Shown here in pieces: positions 1 to 10,878 of a DNA stretch of 64,000 bases. The notes beneath the pieces are model-generated. The model saw only the letters and a program-made list of their open reading frames with translations. It made no database searches and was not told the DNA's origin. The translations under genes were made by a program, and so were the position numbers. Source of the stretch: an uncultured Trueperaceae bacterium. Its GTDB lineage: Bacteria > Deinococcota > Deinococci > Deinococcales > Trueperaceae. Where the stretch lies: contig CALCHY010000374.1 of assembly GCA_937907415.1 (NCBI GenBank), positions 1-64,000 of the forward strand, in the 5' to 3' direction. The stretch's first letter is position 1. Each line of letters starts with the position of its first letter.

Positions 1-374
1 GGCGTAAGCCTCCGCGGTGGAGCCGATGTCGCCGCGCTTGGCGTCGAGTATCACGGGCAAGTCGAGGCTGCGGGCGTGACCCAAGACGGCAGCTAGCGCC
101 TCGAAGCCGGGCAGGCCCAGAGCCTCGAAGAAGGCAGACTGCGGTTTGCAGCACGCCACCAGGTCGTGGGTGGCGTCCAGGACGTTCACCAAGTAGCGGG
201 TGACGGCCGCGGCGGAGGCGGCCTGGTCCGCGAGCCCAGCGGTCAAGGGATGGGCGTTAGGTCGCGGGTCGAGGCCAAGGCACACGACGGAGTTCGCGGC
301 CCGCGCCCGCGTCGCCAAGCGCGCGCCGAACGTGTCGGCGCGCGCAGCAGCATCACCGCTGTTCGATGGGGCGC

Positions 375-378
<4 letters not shown>
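1..378 (-). CDS. pyrF: Orotidine 5'-phosphate decarboxylase, N-terminal part (runs off window)
   Basis: Last step of UMP synthesis: decarboxylates OMP in the cytoplasm. The reverse strand reads an open frame with the family signatures CLGLDPR near the N-terminus, [10 protein letters not shown] in the middle and the catalytic [11 protein letters not shown] block just before the window edge; the Asp-x-Lys pair is intact. This spacing fits the group 2 (longer) PyrF type. The C-terminal part lies beyond base 1. No ATG, GTG or good TTG precedes the conserved region. The chosen start is a CTG at 378 that overlaps the secA stop as CTGA, so the gene looks translationally coupled to secA. A TTG about 60 nt further in is the alternative but would trim residues before the first strand. 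The identification is firm; the start is not. Confidence 0.85.
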
Positions 379-3209
<2,831 letters not shown>

Positions 3210-3353
3210 CTGGTTCTGGACCTTTCCGCGCGGGCGCGGGGTGGCGCCACTTTGGCTAGACGCTACCGCGCCGTGCGCGTCACGCTGGTCGCTTGGTATG
3301 GCAGCAATGGCATGGCGGCAGGTGCGGAGCTGTGGCCGCCTTCTCAGCAGGGC

Positions 3354-3359
3354 AGTTTA
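3354..3359 (-). promoter_or_regulatory. Possible extended -10 promoter for secA
   Basis: On the minus strand the sequence TGCTAAACT carries an extended -10 (TG plus one base plus TAAACT) about 145 nt before the secA start. No convincing -35 was found 16-18 nt upstream, which an extended -10 does not strictly need. The intervening leader has no obvious hairpin regulator. Low confidence. Confidence 0.3.
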
Positions 3360-3412
3360 GCACGCTCGCCAGAAGCGGCTTAGCAGCCTGCCAGACGTGA
3401 CACTCAAACAGA

Positions 3413-3964
3413 TCACTGGTCGGTGGCGGGCACGCGCACGAACGTGAGCGTGTTGGTGCCGTACTTCTTGCGCCTTACCTCGGCCCCCGCCAGCGCTGGC
3501 GGTAAAGGTGGGCTGGCCATGTCGCTCGGGTGTTGCAGGACGTAGAGCGCGCCCGGCCGCGCGGCGCCAGAGCCGAGCAGCGCCTTGAACGTGGCCGCTA
3601 GGTCCGTCGGGTAGGGCGGCGCCGCTACCACGACGTCGAACTCACCAACGTGGGCGGCCGCGTAGGCAACGGCGTCGGTCGCTTGAACCTCCACGGCCAG
3701 TCCTAGCGCAGTGGCGTTGTTGCGGATGACGCTTGCCGCTGCCCGGGAGAGTTCGACGCAGACGGCGCTCCAACCGCGGCTGGCTGCCTCGAGGCCCATG
3801 GCGCCCGTGCCGGCGAAGAGGTCGAGGAAGCGCCCGCGCGGTTCGAAGGCGATGACGTCGAAGAGCGCCTCGCGGAGCCGCGCTGGACTAGGCCGCGTGC
3901 CGCGCGCGGGAACCTTGAGTTCGCGGCCCTTGGCGCTGCCAGCGAGGATGCGAGGGTTGGACAT
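3413..3964 (-). CDS. rsmD: 16S rRNA (guanine966-N2)-methyltransferase RsmD family, APPY variant
   Basis: RsmD methylates N2 of G966 in 16S rRNA using S-adenosylmethionine. The N-terminus MSNPRILAGSAKGRELKVP and the block RPSPARLREALFDVI match the family, followed by the SAM-binding LDLFAGTGAMGLEA and acidic VELSRAA. The catalytic motif is normally (D/N)PPY; here it reads APPY (Ala115-Pro-Pro-Tyr118), so the residue that contacts the target amino group is missing. The base sequence at 3611-3625 is unambiguous. I start at the second Met (3964), which matches the family N-terminus; an upstream in-frame start at 3976 adds MLAV. 183 residues is normal. It may be inactive, altered in specificity, or a natural lineage variant. 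Confidence 0.88.
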   Translation of the reverse strand: MSNPRILAGSAKGRELKVPARGTRPSPARLREALFDVIAFEPRGRFLDLFAGTGAMGLEAASRGWSAVCVELSRAAASVIRNNATALGLAVEVQATDAVAYAAAHVGEFDVVVAAPPYPTDLAATFKALLGSGAARPGALYVLQHPSDMASPPLPPALAGAEVRRKKYGTNTLTFVRVPATDQ

Positions 3965-4010
3965 GACAGCGAGCATAACCGCGGCGGCCGCGTGGTGCGC
4001 GGCGGCGCGC

Positions 4011-4016
4011 TAGACT
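4011..4016 (+). promoter_or_regulatory. -10 box TAGACT, probably leaderless start of the GNAT gene
   Basis: TAGACT ends 8 nt before the GTG start at 4025 and no Shine-Dalgarno sequence lies between, which fits a leaderless transcript. In Deinococcus many leaderless genes show TANNNT at this distance (established for that genus; its application here is inference). Confidence 0.4.
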
Positions 4017-4024
4017 AGCTGGTC

Positions 4025-4915
4025 GTGATTCGCACCCTCGAGCCGGACGAACTTGCATGGTTCATGCGCCAGGCGTTGGCGTTCGTCGGCCATACCGATC
4101 CGCGCGGGCTAGCGCAGCGCCTCAACTCGCGGCTCAAGGACGCCGCCACGGAAGCCGAGCACTGCTTCGTGTACGCGCCGGACGCCGGACCGCCGACTGC
4201 CGGCCTCTACCTTGTTGCCAGCGGGGGAGGGTACGGCGCCCGTCACCTGGAGTTGCGCAGCGTGTGGCACGACAACGACGCGCCCGCTCTCGCTCACCTC
4301 GTCGCTCAGCTCTTGAGTCGTGAGTCCGCGGAAGCGGCGACGGTGGCGCTTCACTCGCTAGGTGATGGTCGCTCGCAGGAGTTGGCGGCGCTACTCACCC
4401 CGTTTGGCTTCAAGCGCGACGTGCTGCGGCGCCTGCGCTTCGAACTCACCGACGTTCCGCCCCTCGGCCGCCCGCTGGTGCTAGAAGCGTGGCAGCCAGG
4501 CAGCGAGCAGGACTTCCGCGAGTTGTACGACGACTCCGAGGGTGAGAGGGTCAGCGACGCGAGCTGGTCGTACCTCAAGCGCAGGGCAGGCCGTTTTCAA
4601 CCCGACCTATGGTTCGCCGCCCGTGAGGCCCTCGACCAACCCACTGTCGGTTACGCCTTCGCCAGCTCCGCGACGCGTGAGATCGACTCCGTCTACGAAC
4701 TGACGGGCGTCGGTGTGCGGCGACGCTACCGCGGCGATAGCGAGATGCTGAAGCGCGTCGCCGTCACGACCTTGCAGGAACTCTCGTTCCGCAGCCCGGC
4801 GGGCGCGGTGGACACCGTCGTGGGAGCAGGCGACCCGAAGCTCGTAGCTATCTTGGCTTCCGTTGGCTTCGTGACGGTAGAGCACCTACCCGCGCTCGTG
4901 AAGCTGCCCACCTGA
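4025..4915 (+). CDS. Tandem GNAT-type acetyltransferase, substrate unknown
   Basis: 296 residues that look like two GNAT folds in tandem. The first half has an opening strand MIRTLEPDELAWFMRQAL and a segment resembling a GNAT second half (VALHSLGDGRSQELAALL then TPFGFKRDVLRRLRFEL). The second half has a clearer acetyl-CoA loop, ELTGVGVRRRYRGDSEMLKRVA, similar to the V-x-P-x-x-R-x-x-G pattern with Pro replaced, and ends with a GFVTVEHL strand typical of GNAT C-termini. No signal peptide or membrane segment. It is alone on the plus strand, convergent with the HNH gene 12 nt away. GTG start with a probable leaderless promoter. The substrate cannot be inferred from context. Confidence 0.65.
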   Translation: MIRTLEPDELAWFMRQALAFVGHTDPRGLAQRLNSRLKDAATEAEHCFVYAPDAGPPTAGLYLVASGGGYGARHLELRSVWHDNDAPALAHLVAQLLSRESAEAATVALHSLGDGRSQELAALLTPFGFKRDVLRRLRFELTDVPPLGRPLVLEAWQPGSEQDFRELYDDSEGERVSDASWSYLKRRAGRFQPDLWFAAREALDQPTVGYAFASSATREIDSVYELTGVGVRRRYRGDSEMLKRVAVTTLQELSFRSPAGAVDTVVGAGDPKLVAILASVGFVTVEHLPALVKLPT

Positions 4916-4927
4916 CTCGACCGACGC

Positions 4928-5632
4928 TCACGGCGTTCCGCGGTGCGCTGGCAGGTAGCGCTCCCAGATGGGGTCGATGTCCGGCATGACCCCGTACGCG
5001 CTAGAGAACATGAAGCGCGGCGCGAAAGGCTTGCGCAGCAGGTGGAGGTGCGCTTCGTCTGGCGTGCGGTCGCGCTTCTTGGCGTTGCACGGTTTGCAGC
5101 ACGCCACCACGTTGTCCCAGGTCGTCGGACCCCCACGGCTGCGCGGCATGACGTGGTCGAGGGTGAGGTCGAAAGTGTGCTTGGCGCAGTACTGGCACGT
5201 GTGATCGTCGCGGCGGAACACGTTCTTACGGTTGAACGCCACGCGCTGCCTGAACGGGCCGCGCACGAAGCGCCGCAGCTTGATGACGCTCGGCACGGGG
5301 AAGAGCGAGCTTGGGGAGCGCAGGACCATGCCAGAGTCTTCGACGCGTTCCGCGACCTCGTGCATGAGGAGCGCCACTGCGCGCTTGACGGAGCAGACGT
5401 GCAGCGGCTCGTAAGAGGCGTTGAGGATGAGGACCCTAGCAGCGTTGATGTTCTCGAGCGGCCGAACCTCACCCACACCCGCCCCGGCGCTCAAGTCGGC
5501 GGCGGTGTGCGCGCCAAGCGAACCTTCCGGTTTCGCCTCGGCGCCGTGAACAGCGGCGGTCGGGTGATCAACGTGGGTGGCGGTCGGGCCCTCCAGGTGT
5601 GGCGTTGTGGCGGAGTATAGCAGGCGCCTCAC
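4928..5632 (-). CDS. HNH endonuclease family protein
   Basis: Putative HNH nuclease. The conserved core starts near residue 65 (RVLILNASYEPLHVCSVKRA) and includes the HNH zinc/metal fold: CQYC, then LTLDHVMPRSRGG with the catalytic His after Asp, WDNVV with the Asn, and CKPCN, so both CxxC pairs of the structural zinc site are present. The first ~60 residues (from MRRLLYSATT) are low complexity and weakly coding, so the true start may be later, for example at a GTG near residue 53. Similar stand-alone HNH proteins are common in Deinococcota and Chloroflexota; no restriction or toxin partner is adjacent. It lies 24 nt downstream of ddl on the same strand. Function beyond nuclease fold is unknown. 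Confidence 0.82.
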   Translation of the reverse strand: MRRLLYSATTPHLEGPTATHVDHPTAAVHGAEAKPEGSLGAHTAADLSAGAGVGEVRPLENINAARVLILNASYEPLHVCSVKRAVALLMHEVAERVEDSGMVLRSPSSLFPVPSVIKLRRFVRGPFRQRVAFNRKNVFRRDDHTCQYCAKHTFDLTLDHVMPRSRGGPTTWDNVVACCKPCNAKKRDRTPDEAHLHLLRKPFAPRFMFSSAYGVMPDIDPIWERYLPAHRGTP

Positions 5633-5656
5633 GCCGCCACGTGTGAGTTGGCGCGG

Positions 5657-6697
5657 TCAAGCGTCCTCGAGCGCTAGCTCGACTAGACGCCGAACCAGGT
5701 CGCCGAAGCCGACTCCGGCGGCGCCCCACAGCCGCGGGTACATGCTGTGGCGCGTGAAACCCGGCATGGTGTTGATCTCGTTGAGGAGGAGCGTGTCGTC
5801 GCTTGGCAGGTAGAAGAAGTCGACGCGCGCCAACCCACGGGCGTCCACGGCGCGGAAGGCGTCGACGGCCATGGCGCGGCAGGCGGCGGCCACGCTCGGC
5901 GGGATGGTGGCGGGTATGTGCAACTCAGCCTGCCCGTCCGAGTACTTGGTCTGGTAGTCGTAGAAGGCGTTGTTGTGGCTGATCTCGCCGACGGGGCTCG
6001 CCTCTGGAGCGTCGTTGCCTAGCACGGCCACTTCTAGCTCGCGGGCGCCCTCAGCCCCAGCCTCGACGATGACGCGGCGGTCGTGGCTGAAAGCCAGGTC
6101 GAGTGCGGACCCCAGGTCGGCGGCGTGTTGCACGCGGCTGATGCCGATGCTCGAGCCGAGGTTGGCCGGCTTCACGAACAGTGGGAACCCGAGGCGGGCG
6201 ACGCGCGCGGTGACGGCGAGCGCGTCGCTGCGCCACTCGTGCCGCACTACCGCCTCGTAAGGGACTTGTGGCAGGCCGTGGGAGGCGAAGACGGCCTTCA
6301 TCGTTAGCTTGTCCATGCCGACGGCGCTGCCTAGCACGCCGGAACCGACGTACGGCAAGCCGATGACGTCGAGCAGGCCTTGCACGCGCCCATCCTCACC
6401 GAATGGGCCGTGCAGCAGCGGGAACACGACGTCGAAGCCGCTCGCGATGGCCTCCAGCCCCATGCCGTTCGCGGGCGCCGCCATGGCGGCCAACGCCGCT
6501 GAGCTCTCGCCTTCTGGCAGCGCTAGCGCTGCGTGGGAAGCGCTGGCCGATAGGAGCTGACCGTTCTCGGCTATGACCAGCGGCGTCACGTGCAGGTCGG
6601 CGCTAGCCGCCAAGACCGAGCGGGCGGAGGAGAGGCTCACGGCGTGCTCCGCTGAGCGCCCACCGCAGAGCAGGAGGACGCGCGGTGCGGCGCTCAC
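5657..6697 (-). CDS. ddl: D-alanine--D-alanine ligase
   Basis: Makes the D-Ala-D-Ala dipeptide for peptidoglycan, ATP-dependent, cytoplasmic. The 346-residue protein starts with the Ddl signature VLLLCGGRSAEHAVSL, continues with PLLHGPFGEDGRVQGLLD and PYVGSGVLGSAVGMDK (typical of Ddl N- and central domains), the ATP-grasp lysines in PLFVKPANLGSSIGISR, RELEVAVLGN, and the metal-binding NEINTMPGFT near the C-terminus. All catalytic landmarks are present. GTG start. A perfect 15-nt palindrome lies 26-40 nt upstream (see separate entry). Followed on the same strand by the HNH gene. In Deinococcota the cross-link uses ornithine, but Ddl is still required for the D-Ala-D-Ala tail. Confidence 0.96.
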   Translation of the reverse strand: MSAAPRVLLLCGGRSAEHAVSLSSARSVLAASADLHVTPLVIAENGQLLSASASHAALALPEGESSAALAAMAAPANGMGLEAIASGFDVVFPLLHGPFGEDGRVQGLLDVIGLPYVGSGVLGSAVGMDKLTMKAVFASHGLPQVPYEAVVRHEWRSDALAVTARVARLGFPLFVKPANLGSSIGISRVQHAADLGSALDLAFSHDRRVIVEAGAEGARELEVAVLGNDAPEASPVGEISHNNAFYDYQTKYSDGQAELHIPATIPPSVAAACRAMAVDAFRAVDARGLARVDFFYLPSDDTLLLNEINTMPGFTRHSMYPRLWGAAGVGFGDLVRRLVELALEDA

Positions 6698-6722
6698 GCG
6701 CGTACGACCAGGCAGTGCGTTG

Positions 6723-6737
6723 TGTGTAAGTTACACA
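6723..6737. promoter_or_regulatory. Perfect palindrome upstream of ddl, candidate operator
   Basis: TGTGTAA G TTACACA is a perfect inverted repeat with one central base, placed 26-40 nt upstream of the ddl start and 46 nt beyond the end of the enoyl-CoA hydratase gene. The form suits a dimeric helix-turn-helix repressor such as TetR or GntR. No such regulator is encoded in the window, so the link is speculative. Confidence 0.35.
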
Positions 6738-6783
6738 TTGGGAGTAGCGTACTGCCACGGTTGCGCTAGCGCAAGCAGGCCGA

Positions 6784-7575
6784 CTACTCTCGCCAGCCAG
6801 GCGAGCGCTTCTCGAGGAAGGCGCGCACGCCCTCGCCAAGCTCAGGACCGACGCGCGCCGTAACGTTGACGTCGACGGCCGCACGCATGGCGGCCTCGAG
6901 CGGCAAGCCGCCCGCGGTCAAGAACAGGCGCTTGGTGAGGGCAAGCGAACCGGGCGCGTTGCGCGCGACCGCGGCAGCCAACTCGCAGGCCACCAGTAGC
7001 ACGTCGTCGTCCGGCGCAATAGCGTTCACCAAGCCCATGGCGAGCGCCTCGTCCGCGCCGACAAGCCGTGCGCTGAGCAGGAGGTCGCGCGCGTGCTTCT
7101 CGCCGACCTGACGCATGAGGATGACCCCTACGAGCGCAGCGACGAAGCCGATGCGCGCTTCCGTATAGCCGATGCGCGCGCTCTCACCCATGACGGCCAT
7201 ATCGCAAGCGGCCACCAGTCCGGCCCCGCCCGCCACCGCCGGACCGTTGACGGCGGCGACGATGGGTTTTGGGCACGTCAAGAGCGCCATGAACAGGCCG
7301 GCGAGCGCCTCAGAGTCAGCGCGGTGGGCCGCCTCGTCCATCCTTAACGTGCCTTCTAGCTCGGCAAGGTCGAGGCCGGCGCAGAACGCCGCGCCCGCGC
7401 CAGTCAGTACGAGCGCGCGCACGCCGCTGTCTGCCTCTGCCGCCGCGATGGCGGCCAGCAGCTCTACGCGCATGGCGCGGGAGAGAGCGTTGCGTTGTTC
7501 CGGGCGCGCCAGCGAGATGACGAGCACGTTGCCGCGCCGTTCCGTAGTCAGGGTGCCGGCAGCTGGGTCTGGCAT
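6784..7575 (-). CDS. Enoyl-CoA hydratase/isomerase family protein
   Basis: Crotonase-fold enzyme, probably acting on an acyl-CoA in fatty-acid or aromatic degradation. The 263 residues contain the oxyanion-hole segments LTGAGAAFCAGLDL and PIVAAVNGPAVAGGAGLVAACD, then GESARIGYTEARIGFVA, where the Glu lies at the usual catalytic or near-catalytic position, and the C-terminal helix region ALTKRLF. Length and order are standard for hydratases such as PaaG or LiuC-like proteins, but the exact substrate cannot be named. It is monocistronic as far as seen, followed by ddl on the same strand with an 86-nt gap. Confidence 0.88.
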   Translation of the reverse strand: MPDPAAGTLTTERRGNVLVISLARPEQRNALSRAMRVELLAAIAAAEADSGVRALVLTGAGAAFCAGLDLAELEGTLRMDEAAHRADSEALAGLFMALLTCPKPIVAAVNGPAVAGGAGLVAACDMAVMGESARIGYTEARIGFVAALVGVILMRQVGEKHARDLLLSARLVGADEALAMGLVNAIAPDDDVLLVACELAAAVARNAPGSLALTKRLFLTAGGLPLEAAMRAAVDVNVTARVGPELGEGVRAFLEKRSPGWRE

Positions 7576-7687
7576 TCCTGATGATACCGGCGGACGTTGG
7601 AGAGGGGGCTGCGAACTACCTGACTACTGGCGCCAAGTCGGCGCGGTTACTCTAAGCGAGCCACCAAGTGGCAGTACGGAGGCGACC

Positions 7688-8623
7688 TTGAAGCTCGTTG
7701 AGCAGTACCCCACACGCCCGCTGGCACGGGCGCGCATTGCCGCCATGCTTGCCACCCTTTCGCTCGGACTCGCGTTCTTGGCCGCCTGTGCACCGGGCGC
7801 CGCCGTCCTCGCCCCGCCGACCTTCCAAGTAGACAGTGCTAGGTCGGGCTTCATCAGCATCGACCCGCCAGGCATCGGTGACGGCTCCGCGCTCTTCCGC
7901 TTGGCGCTCACGGTCTCGAACCCCAACCCCGTCAGCGTCCGCCTGTCGGGACTTGACGGCACCCTCTTCTTGCGCGAGACGCGGGCGGCCACCACGTCGT
8001 TCAGGGGCGGCATAGACCTACCAGCCAACAAGTCGGCGCCGCTCGTCCTCGACGTAAGGGTGCCACTTGGCGCCGCGCCAGTGCTCCTCGACACCATCGC
8101 CAACTACGTCGCGGGCAACACCACCTCGTACCGGTTCGACGCCGCCGTGACGATCGACGTGTTCGGTGCTCCGCAGCGCTTCCCGGCCTTCACCGTCGCC
8201 AAGGGCGAGCTCCCGCGGCCAAGCGGACTCGTTGCGCCGCGCTTCACGTTGCTAAGCAGCGAGCTGCGGTTCGAGGCGGTCAACCGCGTGGCAGTAACCC
8301 TAACGGGCGAGCTCACGAACTCTGGGTTCATCGGCTTCTTCGTGCAAGTGCCCGAACTCGTGCTCAGCGTCGGCGGAGCGCAAGCCGCCGTCGCCACGCT
8401 CGAGTCCGTCGCCGTGCCAGGCGGCGGCGTCGCGCCCGTCACCCTCACCTTCCGCTTCGACCCGCTTGCCCTCGGCGCGGCGGTGGCGGCGCAGGTGCAG
8501 GCGGCCTCGGCGGGCGTCGGGGGGCTCGGCGTGCAACTCAACGGCGGTTGGCGCCTCGAAGCGCCTGGCATCGCCACGACCTCGCTCGAGCCAACGGCCA
8601 TCCTGCGCGACATGCTCAGGTAA
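7688..8623 (+). CDS. Lipoprotein with LEA-type (WHy/LEA14-like) repeats
   Basis: Predicted exported lipoprotein of 311 residues. I start at TTG 7688 because GGAGG sits 5 nt upstream; this gives a basic N-region, a hydrophobic stretch and the lipobox LAAC with Cys34. The mature part has two all-beta repeats: one with LALTVSNPNPVSVRLSGLDGTLFL, the hallmark of the LEA2/WHy domain (an NPN motif followed by a beta strand), and a second, more diverged copy with VTLTGELTNSGFIGFFVQVPELVLSV. LEA14-like domains are linked to desiccation and stress protection in plants and bacteria, but bacterial lipoprotein versions may simply be envelope binding proteins. It ends 8 nt from the convergent MMPL gene. 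Confidence 0.75.
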   Translation: MKLVEQYPTRPLARARIAAMLATLSLGLAFLAACAPGAAVLAPPTFQVDSARSGFISIDPPGIGDGSALFRLALTVSNPNPVSVRLSGLDGTLFLRETRAATTSFRGGIDLPANKSAPLVLDVRVPLGAAPVLLDTIANYVAGNTTSYRFDAAVTIDVFGAPQRFPAFTVAKGELPRPSGLVAPRFTLLSSELRFEAVNRVAVTLTGELTNSGFIGFFVQVPELVLSVGGAQAAVATLESVAVPGGGVAPVTLTFRFDPLALGAAVAAQVQAASAGVGGLGVQLNGGWRLEAPGIATTSLEPTAILRDMLR

Positions 8624-8631
8624 CCTTGCGC

Positions 8632-10872
8632 TCAGTGACCCGCCCGTCGCGCTCGTTCGGCTAGGCGCGCGAGCGGGCCGGGCAGCCACCAGTTCCAGCG
8701 CCCTGCCAAGGTCATGACCGACGGCACCAACGCCAGGCGCACGAGCGTGGCGTCGAGGATTATCGCCACCGTCAGCCCAAGACCCAACGTGCGGATGAGT
8801 TCGACGTGCGAGAAGAGCAGCAACGCGAACACCGTCACCATGACGGCCGCCGCGCTGGTGATCACCCCGCCAGTACTCGAAAGCGCTGTTGCTACCGCGT
8901 CGTGGTCGGACATGCCTTTCTCGTGCGCCTCATGGATGCGCGCAACCAAGAACACCTCGTAGTCCATGCTCAGACCGAACACGATGGCGAAGATGAACAG
9001 CGGAGCAGAAGTATCGATATAGCCGAGGACGCTGCCAACGCCGAACAGCTTGGTGAAAACGCCGTCCTGCAGCACTAGCGTCAGGAACCCGAAGGTGGCG
9101 CCGACGGTGAGGGCGTTCAGGAGCACCGCCTTGATGGGGATGAGCAGCGAGCGGAACGCCCACCCGAGGAGGACGGCCGTCACGAGCGCGACTAGGGCGA
9201 GGGCGAGCGGAAAGTAGGCGTAAAGCGCCTTCGTCCACTCGCTGCCCTGCACGTAGACGCCGCCGATGCGGGCGTCGAGTTGGGCGGCGGCCAGCGCCTC
9301 TTCAATGCCGCGGTACACTTCGGCCCCCGCCGCGGGGGTGAGGTCACCGCCTGGCACGACGCGGGCGAGAACGTAACGCCCGTCACGGCTGATGGTGGCG
9401 CGCGCGAGCGGCGCGATCTCGCTGTTGAGGGCCGTCTCCTTGGTGGCGTAGTACTGGTAGAGGAAGAGGCGGGGGACGCCCTCCAACGCCATGGGCGAAG
9501 ACACGCCGGACACGCGTGGGAGCTCCTTGAGTCGCGCCGTCAACAGGGAGACCTTGCGCACGTTCTCTGGGCGAAAGAAGCCGTCGCTGCCGAAGTCTAT
9601 GAGCACATCGAACGGGTTGAGGAGCCCCTCCAACCCGAGCCCCTCGAGAGCCGTGAGGGTGCGGCGCGCGTCGGTAGCCGTCGTCAAGCCGCGCGCGCCT
9701 GGGTCGGCCACCTGCATGCGCAAGGACGGCAGGGCGAGCAGCACGAGGATGCCGACGCCAGCTATGGACCACAGCCACGGCCTTCGCATGATGGCTATCG
9801 CGCGGGCGCGCCAGAACGCGCGCGTGCGCAGGCCAGGCTCGCGCCTCGTGACGCGCAGCCAGTTGACTCTGTGCCCTAACAACGCCAGGGTGGCTGGCAC
9901 GGCCGTTATGGCGACCAACACGCTGACGACGAGCACTACCATGGTGCCGATGCCTATCGATCTGATGAAGGCGACTGGTGGAACCAGCAGCGCCATCAGC
10001 GCGACCATGACCGTCAGGCCGCTGAAGGCGACCGCTTTGCCCGCCGTAGCCGCCGTGCGGGCGGCCGCTTTGCGTGCGTCGAACGTGCTCCTCAGCTCCT
10101 CGCGGTAACGGTTGACGATCAGGAGGGCGTAATCGATGCCCGTTGCCAACCCGAGCATCGTGACGATGGTCTCCGTGAACACGGCGAACTGGATGACCTG
10201 GCCTAAGAAGTAGAGCAGCGCAAGCGAGATGGCGATGGATGTCACGGCACTTAGGAGCGGCAGGAGCGACGCGACCACCGCACCGAAGGCGACGAGCAGG
10301 ATGAGCAACGAGATCGGTAAGCCGAACAGCTCCGCGCGCCTAGCATCGCGCGTACTCACCTCCTCCAACTCGATGACAGTCGCTGGCCCGCCAGACAGGT
10401 CGAAACGCATGGCCTTCTCGGCGGTCAGCACGCGCCTGACGCCTTCAGTTACGGCCTTGCCGCGGCTTAGGTCGTTAGCGTCGATGCCGATGAGCATTAT
10501 CGAGAGGTCGTTCTGCGCATCCAGCAAGTCGAGGCCGCTCGCGCTGCGGTAGTCCTGAACGTAGGTGACGCCGTCGCTAGCAAGCAGCTTCGCCTTGATG
10601 GCGTCGAGCTCGGCGGCGTACTCAGGCGTACCCGCATGAACCGCGACGCCGTGAGCGACGGCGACCAGCGCCGCCTCCTCGGGGTTGGCGAAGGACGTGG
10701 CAAGCAGGTCCTGAACGATCGCGGCGTTGCCGTGCTGCGGCGCGTCCGGTTGGGCGTTCAGGACGTCGCCGACGTGAGTGGTGAACGGCAGCGCCGCCAG
10801 GCCGAGCGCGAACCACACGCCGAGGACCCAGCGCGGGTAACGCGAAACGAGCTCGCCGAGCGCCGTGAACAT
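8632..10872 (-). CDS. MMPL-family RND transporter
   Basis: Inner-membrane exporter of the RND superfamily, MMPL branch, which in actinobacteria exports lipids and glycolipids. The 746 residues show the duplicated layout: TM1 near residue 15, a large extracytoplasmic loop (about 35-170), five TMs including the MMPL signature GLATGIDYALLIVNRYREEL, a second loop (about 370-525) and five further TMs with the second signature GLSMDYEVFLVARIHEAH. Both Asp-Tyr pairs that carry proton coupling in MmpL3 are present. It is the third gene of a minus-strand unit, 6 nt after the ABC ATPase, which suggests cooperation with that system. Substrate unknown; lipid or hydrophobic molecule is a reasonable guess. 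Confidence 0.9.
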   Translation of the reverse strand: MFTALGELVSRYPRWVLGVWFALGLAALPFTTHVGDVLNAQPDAPQHGNAAIVQDLLATSFANPEEAALVAVAHGVAVHAGTPEYAAELDAIKAKLLASDGVTYVQDYRSASGLDLLDAQNDLSIMLIGIDANDLSRGKAVTEGVRRVLTAEKAMRFDLSGGPATVIELEEVSTRDARRAELFGLPISLLILLVAFGAVVASLLPLLSAVTSIAISLALLYFLGQVIQFAVFTETIVTMLGLATGIDYALLIVNRYREELRSTFDARKAAARTAATAGKAVAFSGLTVMVALMALLVPPVAFIRSIGIGTMVVLVVSVLVAITAVPATLALLGHRVNWLRVTRREPGLRTRAFWRARAIAIMRRPWLWSIAGVGILVLLALPSLRMQVADPGARGLTTATDARRTLTALEGLGLEGLLNPFDVLIDFGSDGFFRPENVRKVSLLTARLKELPRVSGVSSPMALEGVPRLFLYQYYATKETALNSEIAPLARATISRDGRYVLARVVPGGDLTPAAGAEVYRGIEEALAAAQLDARIGGVYVQGSEWTKALYAYFPLALALVALVTAVLLGWAFRSLLIPIKAVLLNALTVGATFGFLTLVLQDGVFTKLFGVGSVLGYIDTSAPLFIFAIVFGLSMDYEVFLVARIHEAHEKGMSDHDAVATALSSTGGVITSAAAVMVTVFALLLFSHVELIRTLGLGLTVAIILDATLVRLALVPSVMTLAGRWNWWLPGPLARLAERARRAGH

Positions 10873-10878
10873 CAGGGC

